The notes: generated from the letters alone by a model not told the origin. Positions 1-6,040 are shown, numbered from the stretch's first letter. The stretch: DNA of 6,957 nucleotides from Burkholderiales bacterium (GCA_025936275.1 JAICTR010000156.1:1-6957); one strand, 5' to 3'. Numbers and translations are program-made.

Positions 1-296
1 TGATCCTGTGGAGCGCGCGCGCCTTCGGACCGGTGGTGAGCGGCGTGCTGCTCTCGGTGCCGGTGACCGGCTCCATCATGCCGCCCTTCACGCTCGCCCT
101 GTACGGGGCGGATGCGCTGGCGCGCCTGGTGCGTGGCTTCGTGGTGGGCCTCTCCGGCTTTGCGGCGTTCTTCTGCGTGCTCGCGAGCGCGCTCACCGCG
201 CTCGGCATCGTCCCGGGGTTCTGCGCCGCCATCGCCGCCGCGCTCGCCGCGGCCTTCGCGGTCGACCGGCTGGCCGCCCGCACAGTCCGGGCGTAG
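1..296 (+). CDS. Hydrophobic multi-spanning membrane protein, C-terminal part
   Basis: The reading frame is open from the left edge (first full codon at base 3) to a TAG at 294-296, giving the last 97 residues of a protein that begins outside the window. The residues are almost entirely hydrophobic. They form about three membrane segments: one around GVLLSVPVTGSIMPPFTLAL, one around GFVVGLSGFAAFFCVLASAL, and a last one rich in Ala just before a short basic tail (DRLAARTVRA). The pattern Gly-Pro-x-x-Ser-Gly then Pro-Val followed by Arg-Gly and Gly-Phe-Ala-Ala-Phe-Phe resembles uncharacterised inner-membrane proteins with repeated membrane halves, but I cannot assign a family or function. In-frame GTG (33) and ATG (78) codons are probably internal, because the hydrophobic frame continues upstream of both. 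No terminator-like hairpin follows. An AGGAGG overlaps the end of the gene, but no usual start codon lies at a suitable distance from it. Confidence 0.75.
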   Translation, partial: ILWSARAFGPVVSGVLLSVPVTGSIMPPFTLALYGADALARLVRGFVVGLSGFAAFFCVLASALTALGIVPGFCAAIAAALAAAFAVDRLAARTVRA

Positions 297-340
297 GAGG
301 CAACTGACACCCGCCAGCGACCTCGCCTGATTTGCCGCCC

Positions 341-376
341 TTGACGGCTCATTCAGGATGGGGGTGCGTCTCTATG
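341..376 (+). promoter_or_regulatory. Weak candidate promoter ahead of the entericidin-like gene
   Basis: The 151-base gap 297-447 must hold any promoter for the small lipoprotein gene. It contains a good -35-like TTGACG at 341-346, but the only TAT-containing -10-like stretch (TCTATG, 371-376) lies 24 bases away, too far for a standard sigma-70 promoter. In E. coli entericidin B is under stationary-phase sigma-S control, and sigma-S promoters often lack a clear -35. TCTATG could therefore be a degenerate sigma-S -10 on its own. This is inference; nothing else in the gap stands out. Confidence 0.2.
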
Positions 377-437
377 GCGGGAGCGTCCCCACGGCCTCCC
401 TCTTCACAACCTGTTTGTCCCGACCCCGGGATTCGAT

Positions 438-443
438 GGAGGA
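438..443 (+). promoter_or_regulatory. Ribosome binding site fixing the entericidin start
   Basis: A GGAGGA lies 4 bases before the ATG at 448. It decides between three in-frame ATGs (358, 436 and 448). Only 448 has a well-placed Shine-Dalgarno sequence and puts a short signal peptide at the very N-terminus. The ATG at 436 abuts the binding site itself, and the one at 358 has none. Confidence 0.75.
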
Positions 444-447
444 AACA

Positions 448-576
448 ATGAAAGCAATCGTCGCGATGATCCTCGGTGCGCTGCTGCTGAGCGCCTGCAA
501 CACGATGGAAGGCTTCGGCCAGGACGTGCAGTCGGGCGGCAAGGCGATCGAGCGTTCCGCCGACCAGCACAAGTAA
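448..576 (+). CDS. ecnB: Entericidin A/B family small lipoprotein
   Basis: This is a 42-residue protein with the full layout of the entericidin family. A short signal peptide (residues 1-16, one Lys then a hydrophobic run) ends in the lipobox Leu-Ser-Ala-Cys, with the lipidated cysteine at Cys17. The mature part begins CNTMEGFGQDVQSGGKAIERSA, matching the family pattern C-N-T-x-x-G-x-G-x-D-x-x-x-G-G-x-A-I. In E. coli, EcnB is a small membrane lipoprotein induced in stationary phase and described as a bacteriolytic toxin opposed by EcnA. In most proteobacteria only one copy is present and its role is unclear. No second entericidin-like frame sits next to it, so a toxin/antidote pair is not evident. 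The hemerythrin-like gene starts 20 bases downstream on the same strand without a convincing terminator between, so the two may be co-transcribed. The family call is strong; choosing ecnB over ecnA is less certain. Confidence 0.85.
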   Translation: MKAIVAMILGALLLSACNTMEGFGQDVQSGGKAIERSADQHK

Positions 577-596
577 GCGCCGAGGCCTCCACGGCC

Positions 597-1115
597 ATGA
601 CCGGAACGGCCGGCTCCGCCGGGGCACCCGCGATGCAGGGCGCCGCGGCGGAGGACATCCGGCAGCGGCTGCGACGCGACCACGAAGCGACGCTCGCCGA
701 TGCCGACCGCCTGCGCGGCGAGAAGGATGCCGCGCGGGCGCTCGCCGCGTTGCGGGAGCTGCGCCGTGCGTGGATGATCCACGCGCTGGCGGAGGAGACG
801 GTGGTGTATCGCGCGCTCGAGGGGGCCGAAGGCCTCCCGATCGCGGGCACGCGCTCCGACGAGCGCTTCGTCGAGCACGAGCTGGTGGAGTCGCTGTTCG
901 CGAAGCTCGGACGGCTCAGGCCCGGCAGCCACGAATGGGTGGCGCGGCTCAACGTCGCGCGCGACCTCATCGCGCGCCACATCGAGAGCGAGCACGACGA
1001 GATGTTTGGTCGCCTCGAGCGCGCCTTCGACGAGATCGGCCTCGCCGAGCTCGCACGCCGCTTCGAGCTCGCCCGCGACAAGCTCGCGTTGCTCGAGGAC
1101 GCCAAGGCCGCGTGA
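597..1115 (+). CDS. Hemerythrin HHE cation-binding domain protein
   Basis: This is a 172-residue, soluble, helical protein with the spaced metal ligands of the hemerythrin HHE family. They are His29-Glu30 in RRDHEA, His62 with Glu66 in MIHALAEE, His94-Glu95 in FVEHELVES, and His128 with Glu132 in RHIESEH. Such four-helix bundles hold a di-iron centre that binds O2 or reacts with NO or peroxide, and some take part in iron or nitrosative-stress handling; which applies here cannot be told from sequence. The first 20 residues (Gly/Ala-rich) precede the domain. The true start could be Met13 (ATG at 633), as neither ATG has a strong ribosome binding site. I chose 597 because a GAGG lies about ten bases ahead of it. 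There is no signal peptide, so the protein is probably cytoplasmic. It follows the entericidin-like gene by 20 bases and ends just before the palindromic element it shares with convergent aidB. The stop codon lies within a tandem TGAAAAAG repeat (1113-1128). Confidence 0.88.
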   Translation: MTGTAGSAGAPAMQGAAAEDIRQRLRRDHEATLADADRLRGEKDAARALAALRELRRAWMIHALAEETVVYRALEGAEGLPIAGTRSDERFVEHELVESLFAKLGRLRPGSHEWVARLNVARDLIARHIESEHDEMFGRLERAFDEIGLAELARRFELARDKLALLEDAKAA

Positions 1116-1183
1116 AAAAGTGAAAAAGGGGTCAGGTTCAATTTTCCGGTGAAGCGCCGGAAAAATGAACCTGACCCCTTTTG
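1116..1183. terminator. Probable bidirectional terminator between hemerythrin and aidB genes
   Basis: The 59-base hairpin is GC-rich next to its ends (GGGG/CCCC) and is followed by T runs in both directions. The plus strand has TTTT at 1179-1182. The minus strand reads TTTTT, CAC, TTTTT leaving the stem (1127 down to 1116). That is the layout of an intrinsic terminator for both convergent transcripts, and stronger for aidB because of its double T run. It fills the whole 68-base gap between the two stop codons. Confidence 0.65.
1124..1182. repeat. REP-like GGGGTCAGGTTCA palindromic element
   Basis: Bases 1124-1151 pair with 1155-1182 over 28 positions with one A/A mismatch (1141/1165), one G/T wobble (1150/1156) and a 3-base loop. 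The outer part reads AAAAGGGGTCAGGTTCA, with its complement TGAACCTGACCCCTTTT on the right arm. This GGGGTCAGGTTCA palindrome resembles intergenic repeats that I associate with REP elements and REP-associated tyrosine transposases (Y1/IS200-like) in proteobacteria. That link is from memory and no transposase is present here. The element fits exactly between two convergent genes and ends one base from the aidB stop. It could instead be a locally evolved terminator; finding many copies in the genome would settle this. Confidence 0.7.
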
Positions 1184-2800
1184 TCATTCCCGCATCGCGC
1201 GGCGCACCAGTTTCCCGGTATCCACCTTCGCATCGAGCGTGCCGAACGCCGACGTCGTGCCGGTGAGGCGCGAGCGGCAGAACGCCTCGGCCGCGTCTTC
1301 GCTGGAGAAACGGCGCATGAGGGAGGCCTGCACCGCGAGCGCGAGCGATTCGACGATGGCGCGCGCATCGCGCTCCGCGGCCTCGCCGCCGCGAAGCATC
1401 GCCACGGCGCGATCCGCAAGCGCGTCGGCGCGCGGCTCGCGCGCGGCGGCGACCTCGGCGCGCAGGCGCTCGAGCGCGCGCGGCGAGCGCGCGATGGCGC
1501 GCAACGCGTCGAGGCAGATCACGTTGGCGCTTCCTTCCCAGATGCCGTTCAACGGCGCCTCGCGGTAGAGGCGCGCGAGCGGCTGGTCTTCCACATATCC
1601 GTTGCCGCCGAGGCACTCCATCGCCTCGGTCGCGACCGGCGTCATGCGCTTGCACAGCCAGTACTTCGCGACCGGCGTGAGGATCCTCTGCAGCTCGCGC
1701 TCGTCCTCGTTCGCCGCGGACGCATCGAAGGCCTGCGCGAGGCGGAACGCCACGATAAGCGCCGCCTCGGCCTCGAGCGCGAGGTCGGCGAGGACGTTCG
1801 CCATCGGCGGCTGCGCGACGAGCGTGTGCCCGAAGGCGGATCGATGCATCGCGTGGTGCAGCGCATGGTCGAGCGCCGCGCGCATCATGCCCGCCACGCC
1901 GACCACGATGTCGAAGCGCGTGTGGTGCGCCATCTCGATCAGCGTCGCGATGCCGCGGCCCGGTGCCCCGACCGGCCGCGCCCACGTGCCGCGATACTCG
2001 ATCTCGGAGGATGCGTTGGAGCGGTTGCCGACCTTCTCCTTCAGGCGCTGGATCTCGAACACGTTGCGCGTGCCGTCGGGAAGCGAGCGCGGCACGAAGA
2101 AGCAGCCCACGCCTTCGGCCTCGCGCGCCAACGTGAAGAAGCCGTCGCTCATCGGCGCGGAGCAGAACCACTTGTGCCCGGTGAGGCGCCGCGCCTCGCC
2201 GTCCAACTCGGCGCGCGTGGCCACCGCGCGCAGGTCCGAGCCGCCCTGCTTCTCGGTCATCGCCATCCCGATCGTCACGCCCGGCTTCGCCGCGTGCGGA
2301 AGGGGGCGCGGATCGTACGCATCCGCCAGCACCTTCGCGCGCCACTCGGCCTCCAACGCCGGCGCGTGCGCGAAGACCGGGATCGAGGCGAAGGTCATGG
2401 TGACCGGACACGCGGTGCCCTGCTCGAGCTGGTTCCAGAGATAGAACAGCGCGGCGTGCGCGGCGAAGCCGCCCTGCGCGCGCTTCCACGCCAGCGAATG
2501 CACGCCCGCGCCGATCGCCCGCGACATCAGCGCGTGGTAGGACGGGTGGTACTCGACCGCGTCGATGCGCTGTCCGTAGCGGTCGTGCGTGCGCAGCTCC
2601 GGCACGTGGCGGTTCGCGAGGCGCGCGTGCTCCGCCGCTTCGCCGCTTCCCACGTAGAGGCCGAGCGCCGAGGCGCGCTCCGCGATGTCCGCGACGCCCG
2701 CCCGCTCCACGGCGGCGCGCAGCCACGGATCGCTCGCCCACGCGTCGTGGTCCGCGCGGGGCGGCGGCTGGTTCAGGACCTCGTGCGTCGCGCTCGTCAT
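1184..2800 (-). CDS. aidB: AidB-type acyl-CoA dehydrogenase (alkylation response protein)
   Basis: This is a 538-residue member of the acyl-CoA dehydrogenase superfamily, close to E. coli AidB (541 residues) along its whole length. Family stretches are HEVLNQPPP (6-14), CPVTMTFA (131-138), IGMAMTEKQGGSDLR (177-191), GHKWF (208-212), FFVPR...DGTRN (234-246), KEKVGNRSNASSEIEY (254-269), EAMECLGGNGY (392-402) and REAPLNGIWEGSANV (413-427). Glu422 in the WEGS motif sits where MCAD-type enzymes carry the catalytic base. E. coli AidB is an FAD tetramer induced by Ada in the adaptive response; it binds DNA through its C-terminal region and is thought to protect promoters or destroy alkylating agents. 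The C-terminal part (about 430-538) is present and arginine-rich. The ATG at 2800 is chosen because it leaves exactly nine residues before the conserved NQP, as in E. coli; an in-frame ATG at 2818 is a less likely alternative. The ATG overlaps the dacB stop as ATGA. It is the last gene of the operon. No ada, alkA or alkB lies nearby. Confidence 0.93.
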   Translation of the reverse strand: MTSATHEVLNQPPPRADHDAWASDPWLRAAVERAGVADIAERASALGLYVGSGEAAEHARLANRHVPELRTHDRYGQRIDAVEYHPSYHALMSRAIGAGVHSLAWKRAQGGFAAHAALFYLWNQLEQGTACPVTMTFASIPVFAHAPALEAEWRAKVLADAYDPRPLPHAAKPGVTIGMAMTEKQGGSDLRAVATRAELDGEARRLTGHKWFCSAPMSDGFFTLAREAEGVGCFFVPRSLPDGTRNVFEIQRLKEKVGNRSNASSEIEYRGTWARPVGAPGRGIATLIEMAHHTRFDIVVGVAGMMRAALDHALHHAMHRSAFGHTLVAQPPMANVLADLALEAEAALIVAFRLAQAFDASAANEDERELQRILTPVAKYWLCKRMTPVATEAMECLGGNGYVEDQPLARLYREAPLNGIWEGSANVICLDALRAIARSPRALERLRAEVAAAREPRADALADRAVAMLRGGEAAERDARAIVESLALAVQASLMRRFSSEDAAEAFCRSRLTGTTSAFGTLDAKVDTGKLVRRAMRE

Positions 2801-4212
2801 TGGCGTTCGCTCACCCATTGCACCAGGGCGTCCAGCGCATCCTGCGCGCGATTCGCGTTGGCGTGGTTGATCAGCATCACCGCGACCCAGCGGCGGCCGG
2901 CGCGATCGAGGACGTAGCCCGCGATCGCCTGCACGCCGTCGAGCGTGCCGCCCTTCACGTGCGCGCGGCCCTCGGCGTCGCCTCCCTCGTGCTCGCGAAA
3001 CGTCCCGTCGATGGCGAAGATCGGCAGCGACGCCATGAGCTCGGGCATCGCGCCGCTCGACCACGCCCGGCGCAAGAGGGCGGCGAGCGTCGCCGCGCTC
3101 ACGCGCCCTTCACGCGAAAGCCCCGAGCCGTTCGCGAGCGCGAGCCCGGTCGCGTCGATGCCCTTGGCGGCGAGCCAGTCGCGCACGATCCCGGCGCTCT
3201 TCGCGACATCTCCGCCGCTTCCGCCTTGCGCCTCGGCGGAAAGCGCGAGGAAGATCTGCCGCGCCATGACGTTGTTCGAGTACTTGTTCATGTCGCGCAG
3301 CAGGAGCGCGAGCGGCTGCGATTGCTCCCGGTAGAAGAGCCGCGCATCAGCCGGCACCCCGCCTTCGCGCACCTTGCCGGTGAGCTTGCCTCCCGCCTCG
3401 CTCCACACCCAGCGGAATGCCGACTCGAAATAGCGCCGCGTGTCGAAGAGCGCGAGCGGCCACGACTTCTCGCCGCACGACTCGGGATAGTCGCCGCTGA
3501 AGGCGACGGTCGCGATGAGTCCTTCCTCGCGGATGTCGTAGCGCACGCCGTGGCGCCACGCGCCGCAGCTGCCCGGCACCGGATGCAGCCGGCTCGTGAT
3601 CGCGACGTTGGGAAGGTCCGGTTCCGCCGCCACGCGCACGCCCTCGGCCTCGGGGACGAAGGTGAAGTCGATCGCGCCGAAATTCACCAGCAGCGCGTCG
3701 GGCGGGACGTTGTACGCGCGGCGCGGGCGCGCATCGAACGCCGCGGGATCGTACGACGCGGGCGCGAAGTAGCCGCGATCGACCACCACGTCGCCGCGGA
3801 TCTCGGTGAGCCCGCGCGCGCGCAGCCGATGCGCGAGCTGCCACAGGCGCTCGTAGGTGAGCGTGGGGTCGCCGCCGCCGCGCAGCACGAGGTTGCCGCG
3901 CAGCACGCCGCCTTCCAGCGTGCCGTCGAGGAAGGCGTCGGTATGGAAGCGGAACGCGGGGCCGAGGAGGCCCAGCGCCGCCTCGCTCGTCACGAGCTTC
4001 ATCACCGAGGCGGGGTTCATCGGCTCGTGGGAGCGCAGCGACAGGAGCGGTGCGCCGCTCGTCACCGGCTCGACGCGCAGCGCCACCGCCGAGAGCGGCA
4101 CGCCCGCGGCGGCGAGCGCCGAGCGCACCGGCGCGGGAATCTCGCGCGCCTGCAGCGCGAAAGGCGCGAGCGCCAGCGCGAATGCGACCATCGCGAGCCG
4201 CGCGAGCCTCAT
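2797..4212 (-). CDS. dacB: PBP4-type D-alanyl-D-alanine carboxypeptidase/endopeptidase
   Basis: This is a 471-residue, exported peptidase S13 protein. A signal peptide (about 1-22, MRLAR then a hydrophobic run ending ALQA) sends it to the periplasm. The acylation motif is S69-x-x-K72 (PASVMKL), the second motif is S312-N-N (KYSNN), and the GGGDPTLT signature is at 112-119. The third motif, normally K-T/S-G, reads K420-G-G-T (HVKGGTLDGV), with Gly in place of Thr at the middle position. Enzymes of this class cleave D-Ala-D-Ala and peptide cross-links during peptidoglycan maturation and remodelling. Two cysteines (216 and 246) in the inserted domains could form a disulfide. Length matches E. 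coli PBP4 closely. The ATG at 4212 overlaps the bioA stop as ATGA and the stop overlaps the aidB start the same way, so translation is probably coupled on both sides. The family call is firm; activity with the altered third motif is likely but unproven. Confidence 0.93.
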   Translation of the reverse strand: MRLARLAMVAFALALAPFALQAREIPAPVRSALAAAGVPLSAVALRVEPVTSGAPLLSLRSHEPMNPASVMKLVTSEAALGLLGPAFRFHTDAFLDGTLEGGVLRGNLVLRGGGDPTLTYERLWQLAHRLRARGLTEIRGDVVVDRGYFAPASYDPAAFDARPRRAYNVPPDALLVNFGAIDFTFVPEAEGVRVAAEPDLPNVAITSRLHPVPGSCGAWRHGVRYDIREEGLIATVAFSGDYPESCGEKSWPLALFDTRRYFESAFRWVWSEAGGKLTGKVREGGVPADARLFYREQSQPLALLLRDMNKYSNNVMARQIFLALSAEAQGGSGGDVAKSAGIVRDWLAAKGIDATGLALANGSGLSREGRVSAATLAALLRRAWSSGAMPELMASLPIFAIDGTFREHEGGDAEGRAHVKGGTLDGVQAIAGYVLDRAGRRWVAVMLINHANANRAQDALDALVQWVSERQ

Positions 4213-5531
4213 GCGCTGCCGCCGAGGCGATCGGCGATCTCCATCGCGCACGCCACCAGCTCGGAGAACTCCGCCTCGCCGATCACGTAGGGCGGCAGGA
4301 AGTACACGGTGCGCCCGATGGGCCGCAGCAGCACGCCGCGCGCGAGTGCCAGCTCGAACGCGCGCGCGGCGAACGCGCGATCGGCGGTCTCCACCTCGAA
4401 CGCCCAGATCATGCCGAGGTGGCGGAAGTCGCGCACGTGCCGGTGATGGGCGAGCGGCTGCGCGAGGGAAAGGAAGCGCGCCGCCTTGCGCTCGTTCGCG
4501 GCGATCACGCCCTCGCGCTCGAAGATGTCGAGCACCGCGCACGCCGCGCGGCATGCGAGCGGGTTGCCGGTGTACGAATGCGAGTGCAGGAAAGCGCGCG
4601 CCACGTCGTCGTCGTAGAACGCCTCGTACACGGCGTCGCTCGAGAGCACGCACGAAAGCGGCAGGTAGCCGCCGGTGATTCCCTTCGAGAGGCATAGCAG
4701 GTCGGGCGCGATCCGCGCCTGCTCGCACGCGAACATCGTCCCGGTGCGCCCGAACCCGGTCATGATCTCGTCGGCGATCAGCAGCACCTCGTGGCGCGTG
4801 CAGAGCTCGCGCGCACGCCGCAGGTATTCGGGATGGCAGAAGCGCATGCCGCTCGCGCCCTGCACCAGCGGCTCGACGATGAGCGCCGCGATCTCGCCGT
4901 GGCGCTCGGCGAGCACCGCCGCCAGCGCGTCGGCGGCGGCGATCGCGCCGCGCATTCCGCCGAAGCGATGGTCCTCCCCGTCGCGCGCCGGGAACGGCAC
5001 CACGATCGACTCGCGCACCAGCGGCGCATACGCATCGCGGAAGATCGCGACATCGGTCACGCCGAGCGCGCCCGCCGTCTCGCCGTGGTAGCCGCCGGCG
5101 AGCGATACGAAGCGCTTCTTCGCGGGCCGCCCGCGGTTCGCCCAGTGGTGGAAAGCCATCTTCAACGCGATCTCGGTCGCCGACGCGCCGTCCGAGGCGA
5201 AGAACGCGTGGCCCAGGGCGCCGGGCGCGAGCGCGTGCAGCCGCTCGGCGAGCTCCACCGCCGGCGCGTGCGTGAAGCCCGCGAGCATCACGTGCTCGAG
5301 CGTCGCCGCCTGCTCGCCGAGCGCCGCGTTGATCGCGGGATGCGCGTGGCCGAAGAGGTTCACCCACCACGAGCTCACGCCGTCGAGATAGCGGCGGTCC
5401 TCGAAGTCGTAGAGCCACGCTCCCTCGCCGCGCGCGATCGGCACCAGCGGGAAGCGCTCGTGCGCCTTCATCTGCGTGCACGGGTGCCAGATCGCCGCGA
5501 GGCTCCGCGCGACCATCTCGCGATTGGTCAT
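4209..5531 (-). CDS. bioA: Adenosylmethionine--8-amino-7-oxononanoate aminotransferase (BioA)
   Basis: This 440-residue class-III PLP aminotransferase carries out the biotin step that converts 7-keto-8-aminopelargonate to 7,8-diaminopelargonate, with S-adenosylmethionine as amino donor. BioA-specific features are present: WHPCTQMKAHE near the N-terminus (15-25), SSWWVN (53-58) with the paired tryptophans lining the substrate pocket, GGYHGET (146-152) with Tyr148, Asp254 in ADEIMTGFGRTG, the PLP lysine Lys283 in LSKGITGGYLPLS, and Arg403 in LLRPIGR followed by YFLPPYVI, the position of the substrate-carboxylate arginine. These separate it from ornithine or GABA aminotransferases. The start at 5531 overlaps the stop of the unknown upstream gene as ATGA and has only a weak ribosome binding site, consistent with translational coupling. 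bioF, bioC, bioD and bioB are absent from the window, so biotin genes are split in this genome. Confidence 0.96.
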   Translation of the reverse strand: MTNREMVARSLAAIWHPCTQMKAHERFPLVPIARGEGAWLYDFEDRRYLDGVSSWWVNLFGHAHPAINAALGEQAATLEHVMLAGFTHAPAVELAERLHALAPGALGHAFFASDGASATEIALKMAFHHWANRGRPAKKRFVSLAGGYHGETAGALGVTDVAIFRDAYAPLVRESIVVPFPARDGEDHRFGGMRGAIAAADALAAVLAERHGEIAALIVEPLVQGASGMRFCHPEYLRRARELCTRHEVLLIADEIMTGFGRTGTMFACEQARIAPDLLCLSKGITGGYLPLSCVLSSDAVYEAFYDDDVARAFLHSHSYTGNPLACRAACAVLDIFEREGVIAANERKAARFLSLAQPLAHHRHVRDFRHLGMIWAFEVETADRAFAARAFELALARGVLLRPIGRTVYFLPPYVIGEAEFSELVACAMEIADRLGGSA

Positions 5532-5848
5532 CGGTCCGGCACGATGCGATTGATCTGCGATGCGGCGGCGCTGGTGGCTTCGGAGGCGAGGGTCTCGAGG
5601 GCGTCGCGCGGGATCGCGAGCGTGCCGCCCGAGACGTAGCAGAGCGCGGTGAAGAGCGAGCGCACCTCGACCGCGGCGAGCGCGTCCTCGGTCTCGCCAC
5701 GGTCGAGCGCGATGCCCGACGCATTCACCACCACGCGAAGGCCCTCGACGAGCAGCGCGCTCGCGCCCTGCGCCTCGTAGTGCTCGGTGAAGCGCTCGAG
5801 GATGAGTTTCTCGAGCTCCGCCTTCTCCGCGTTCCCCAATAGCGGCAT
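5528..5848 (-). CDS. Uncharacterised 106-residue protein, first gene of the bioA operon
   Basis: I do not recognise this protein. It begins MPLLGNAEKAELEKLILERF, a likely helix with alternating charges. A more hydrophobic middle follows (ALLVEGLRVVVNASGIAL, 31-48), then an acidic patch (RGETED, 50-55), a segment SLFTALCYVSGGTLAIP (64-80) and a helical tail ending INRIVPDR. There is no signal peptide and one cysteine (Cys70), so it is probably a small cytoplasmic protein. The ATG at 5848 is chosen because an AAGGGG lies six bases upstream of it; the same frame stays open to 6037, but that extension is Arg/Ser-rich and runs into the divergent promoter region. Its TGA overlaps the bioA ATG. Its place at the head of a tightly coupled operon, and length typical of real small genes, support it being translated. 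Context hints at, but does not prove, a link to biotin or cell-envelope metabolism. Confidence 0.75.
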   Translation of the reverse strand: MPLLGNAEKAELEKLILERFTEHYEAQGASALLVEGLRVVVNASGIALDRGETEDALAAVEVRSLFTALCYVSGGTLAIPRDALETLASEATSAAASQINRIVPDR

Positions 5849-5854
5849 GGGTCG

Positions 5855-5860
5855 CCCCTT
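5855..5860 (-). promoter_or_regulatory. Ribosome binding site for the first gene of the bioA operon
   Basis: On the minus strand an AAGGGG lies six bases before the ATG at 5848. It is the best Shine-Dalgarno match in the operon and supports the short 106-residue reading of the first gene over the longer open frame. Downstream genes in the operon lack comparable sites and instead start inside the previous stop codon. Confidence 0.6.
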
Positions 5861-5879
5861 CGGAAAACGATCCGCGCCC

Positions 5880-5885
5880 ATTCTA
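5880..5885 (-). promoter_or_regulatory. Candidate -10 element for the bioA operon
   Basis: The minus strand reads TAGAAT here, one change from the TATAAT consensus, 31 bases before the ATG at 5848. That would place the transcript start roughly 25 bases before the start codon. No good -35 lies 16-18 bases upstream; a TTGCCA at 5914-5909 is 23 bases away. If real, the promoter is weak or needs an activator. Position supports it more than sequence does. Confidence 0.3.
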
Positions 5886-5986
5886 GCCGCTCGTTCCGGC
5901 CCTGCGGCTGGCAACCGCCGGCGGCGAGTGCTAGCAACACCCTCCCGCGATTTCGTGAGAAAAGCGGAAACGAGCACGGTGATTGC

Positions 5987-6025
5987 TTCCGATCCGGAGC
6001 GCGAAGCGGAACTTCCGGATCGGAA
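5987..6025. promoter_or_regulatory. Paired TTCCG-N3-CGGA dyads, possible operator or 5' UTR hairpin
   Basis: Two copies of a 13-base dyad, TTCCG-N3-CGGA(A/G), lie at 5987-5999 and 6013-6025, 26 bases apart. The central copies also make a third palindrome, CGGAA-C-TTCCG, at 6007-6017. Taken together, 5987-5998 and 6014-6025 are a perfect 12-bp inverted repeat around a 15-base spacer. The block sits 33 bases ahead of the ATG at 6058 and within a region shared with the divergent bioA operon. It could be a regulator's operator or a hairpin in the leader RNA. It is not followed by a T run, so it is not an obvious terminator. I know of no named bacterial regulator with this motif. Confidence 0.5.
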
Positions 6026-6040
6026 CCCTCTTCTCACCCT

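Noticed and set aside
295..327. AGGAGG at 295-300 followed by a CTG and eight codons to a stop
   Set aside because: CTG starts are rare, the peptide would be only eight residues, and there is no ATG, GTG or TTG at the right distance.
380..396. Short GGGA/TCCC hairpin in the gap before the entericidin gene
   Set aside because: The stem is only about four base pairs and has no T run, too weak to call a terminator.
372..2741. 789-residue open frame on the minus strand across the small genes and aidB
   Set aside because: It is antisense to the entericidin and hemerythrin genes and out of frame with aidB. Its Arg/Ala-rich, low-complexity translation is typical of GC-rich shadow frames.
2801..2818. 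Alternative aidB start six codons upstream (ATG at 2818)
   Set aside because: The ATG at 2800 leaves the same number of residues before the conserved NQP as E. coli AidB and gives the ATGA overlap seen at the other junctions.
1181..2917. 578-residue open frame on the plus strand opposite aidB
   Set aside because: It is Arg/His/Ala-rich with no domain, and lies wholly opposite a gene with a full-length family match.
2800..4290. 496-residue open frame on the plus strand opposite dacB
   Set aside because: It is a composition-driven shadow of dacB with no recognisable motif and no ribosome binding site.
4791..5639. Plus-strand open frame opposite bioA
   Set aside because: It shows shadow-frame composition (Arg/His/Ala) opposite a confidently identified gene.
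5915..5924. CCGCCGGCGG palindrome in the divergent region
   Set aside because: Ten-base GC-only palindromes are common in DNA of this composition and nothing else marks it.
5926..5934. GAGTGCTAG resembling half of a CIRCE (HrcA) heat-shock operator
   Set aside because: The matching TTAGCACTC half nine bases upstream is absent; one half-site is expected by chance.
5849..6037. Upstream extension of the first bioA-operon gene to an ATG at 6037
   Set aside because: The added residues are Arg/Ser-rich and would cover the divergent promoter region, whereas the ATG at 5848 has an AAGGGG six bases ahead.
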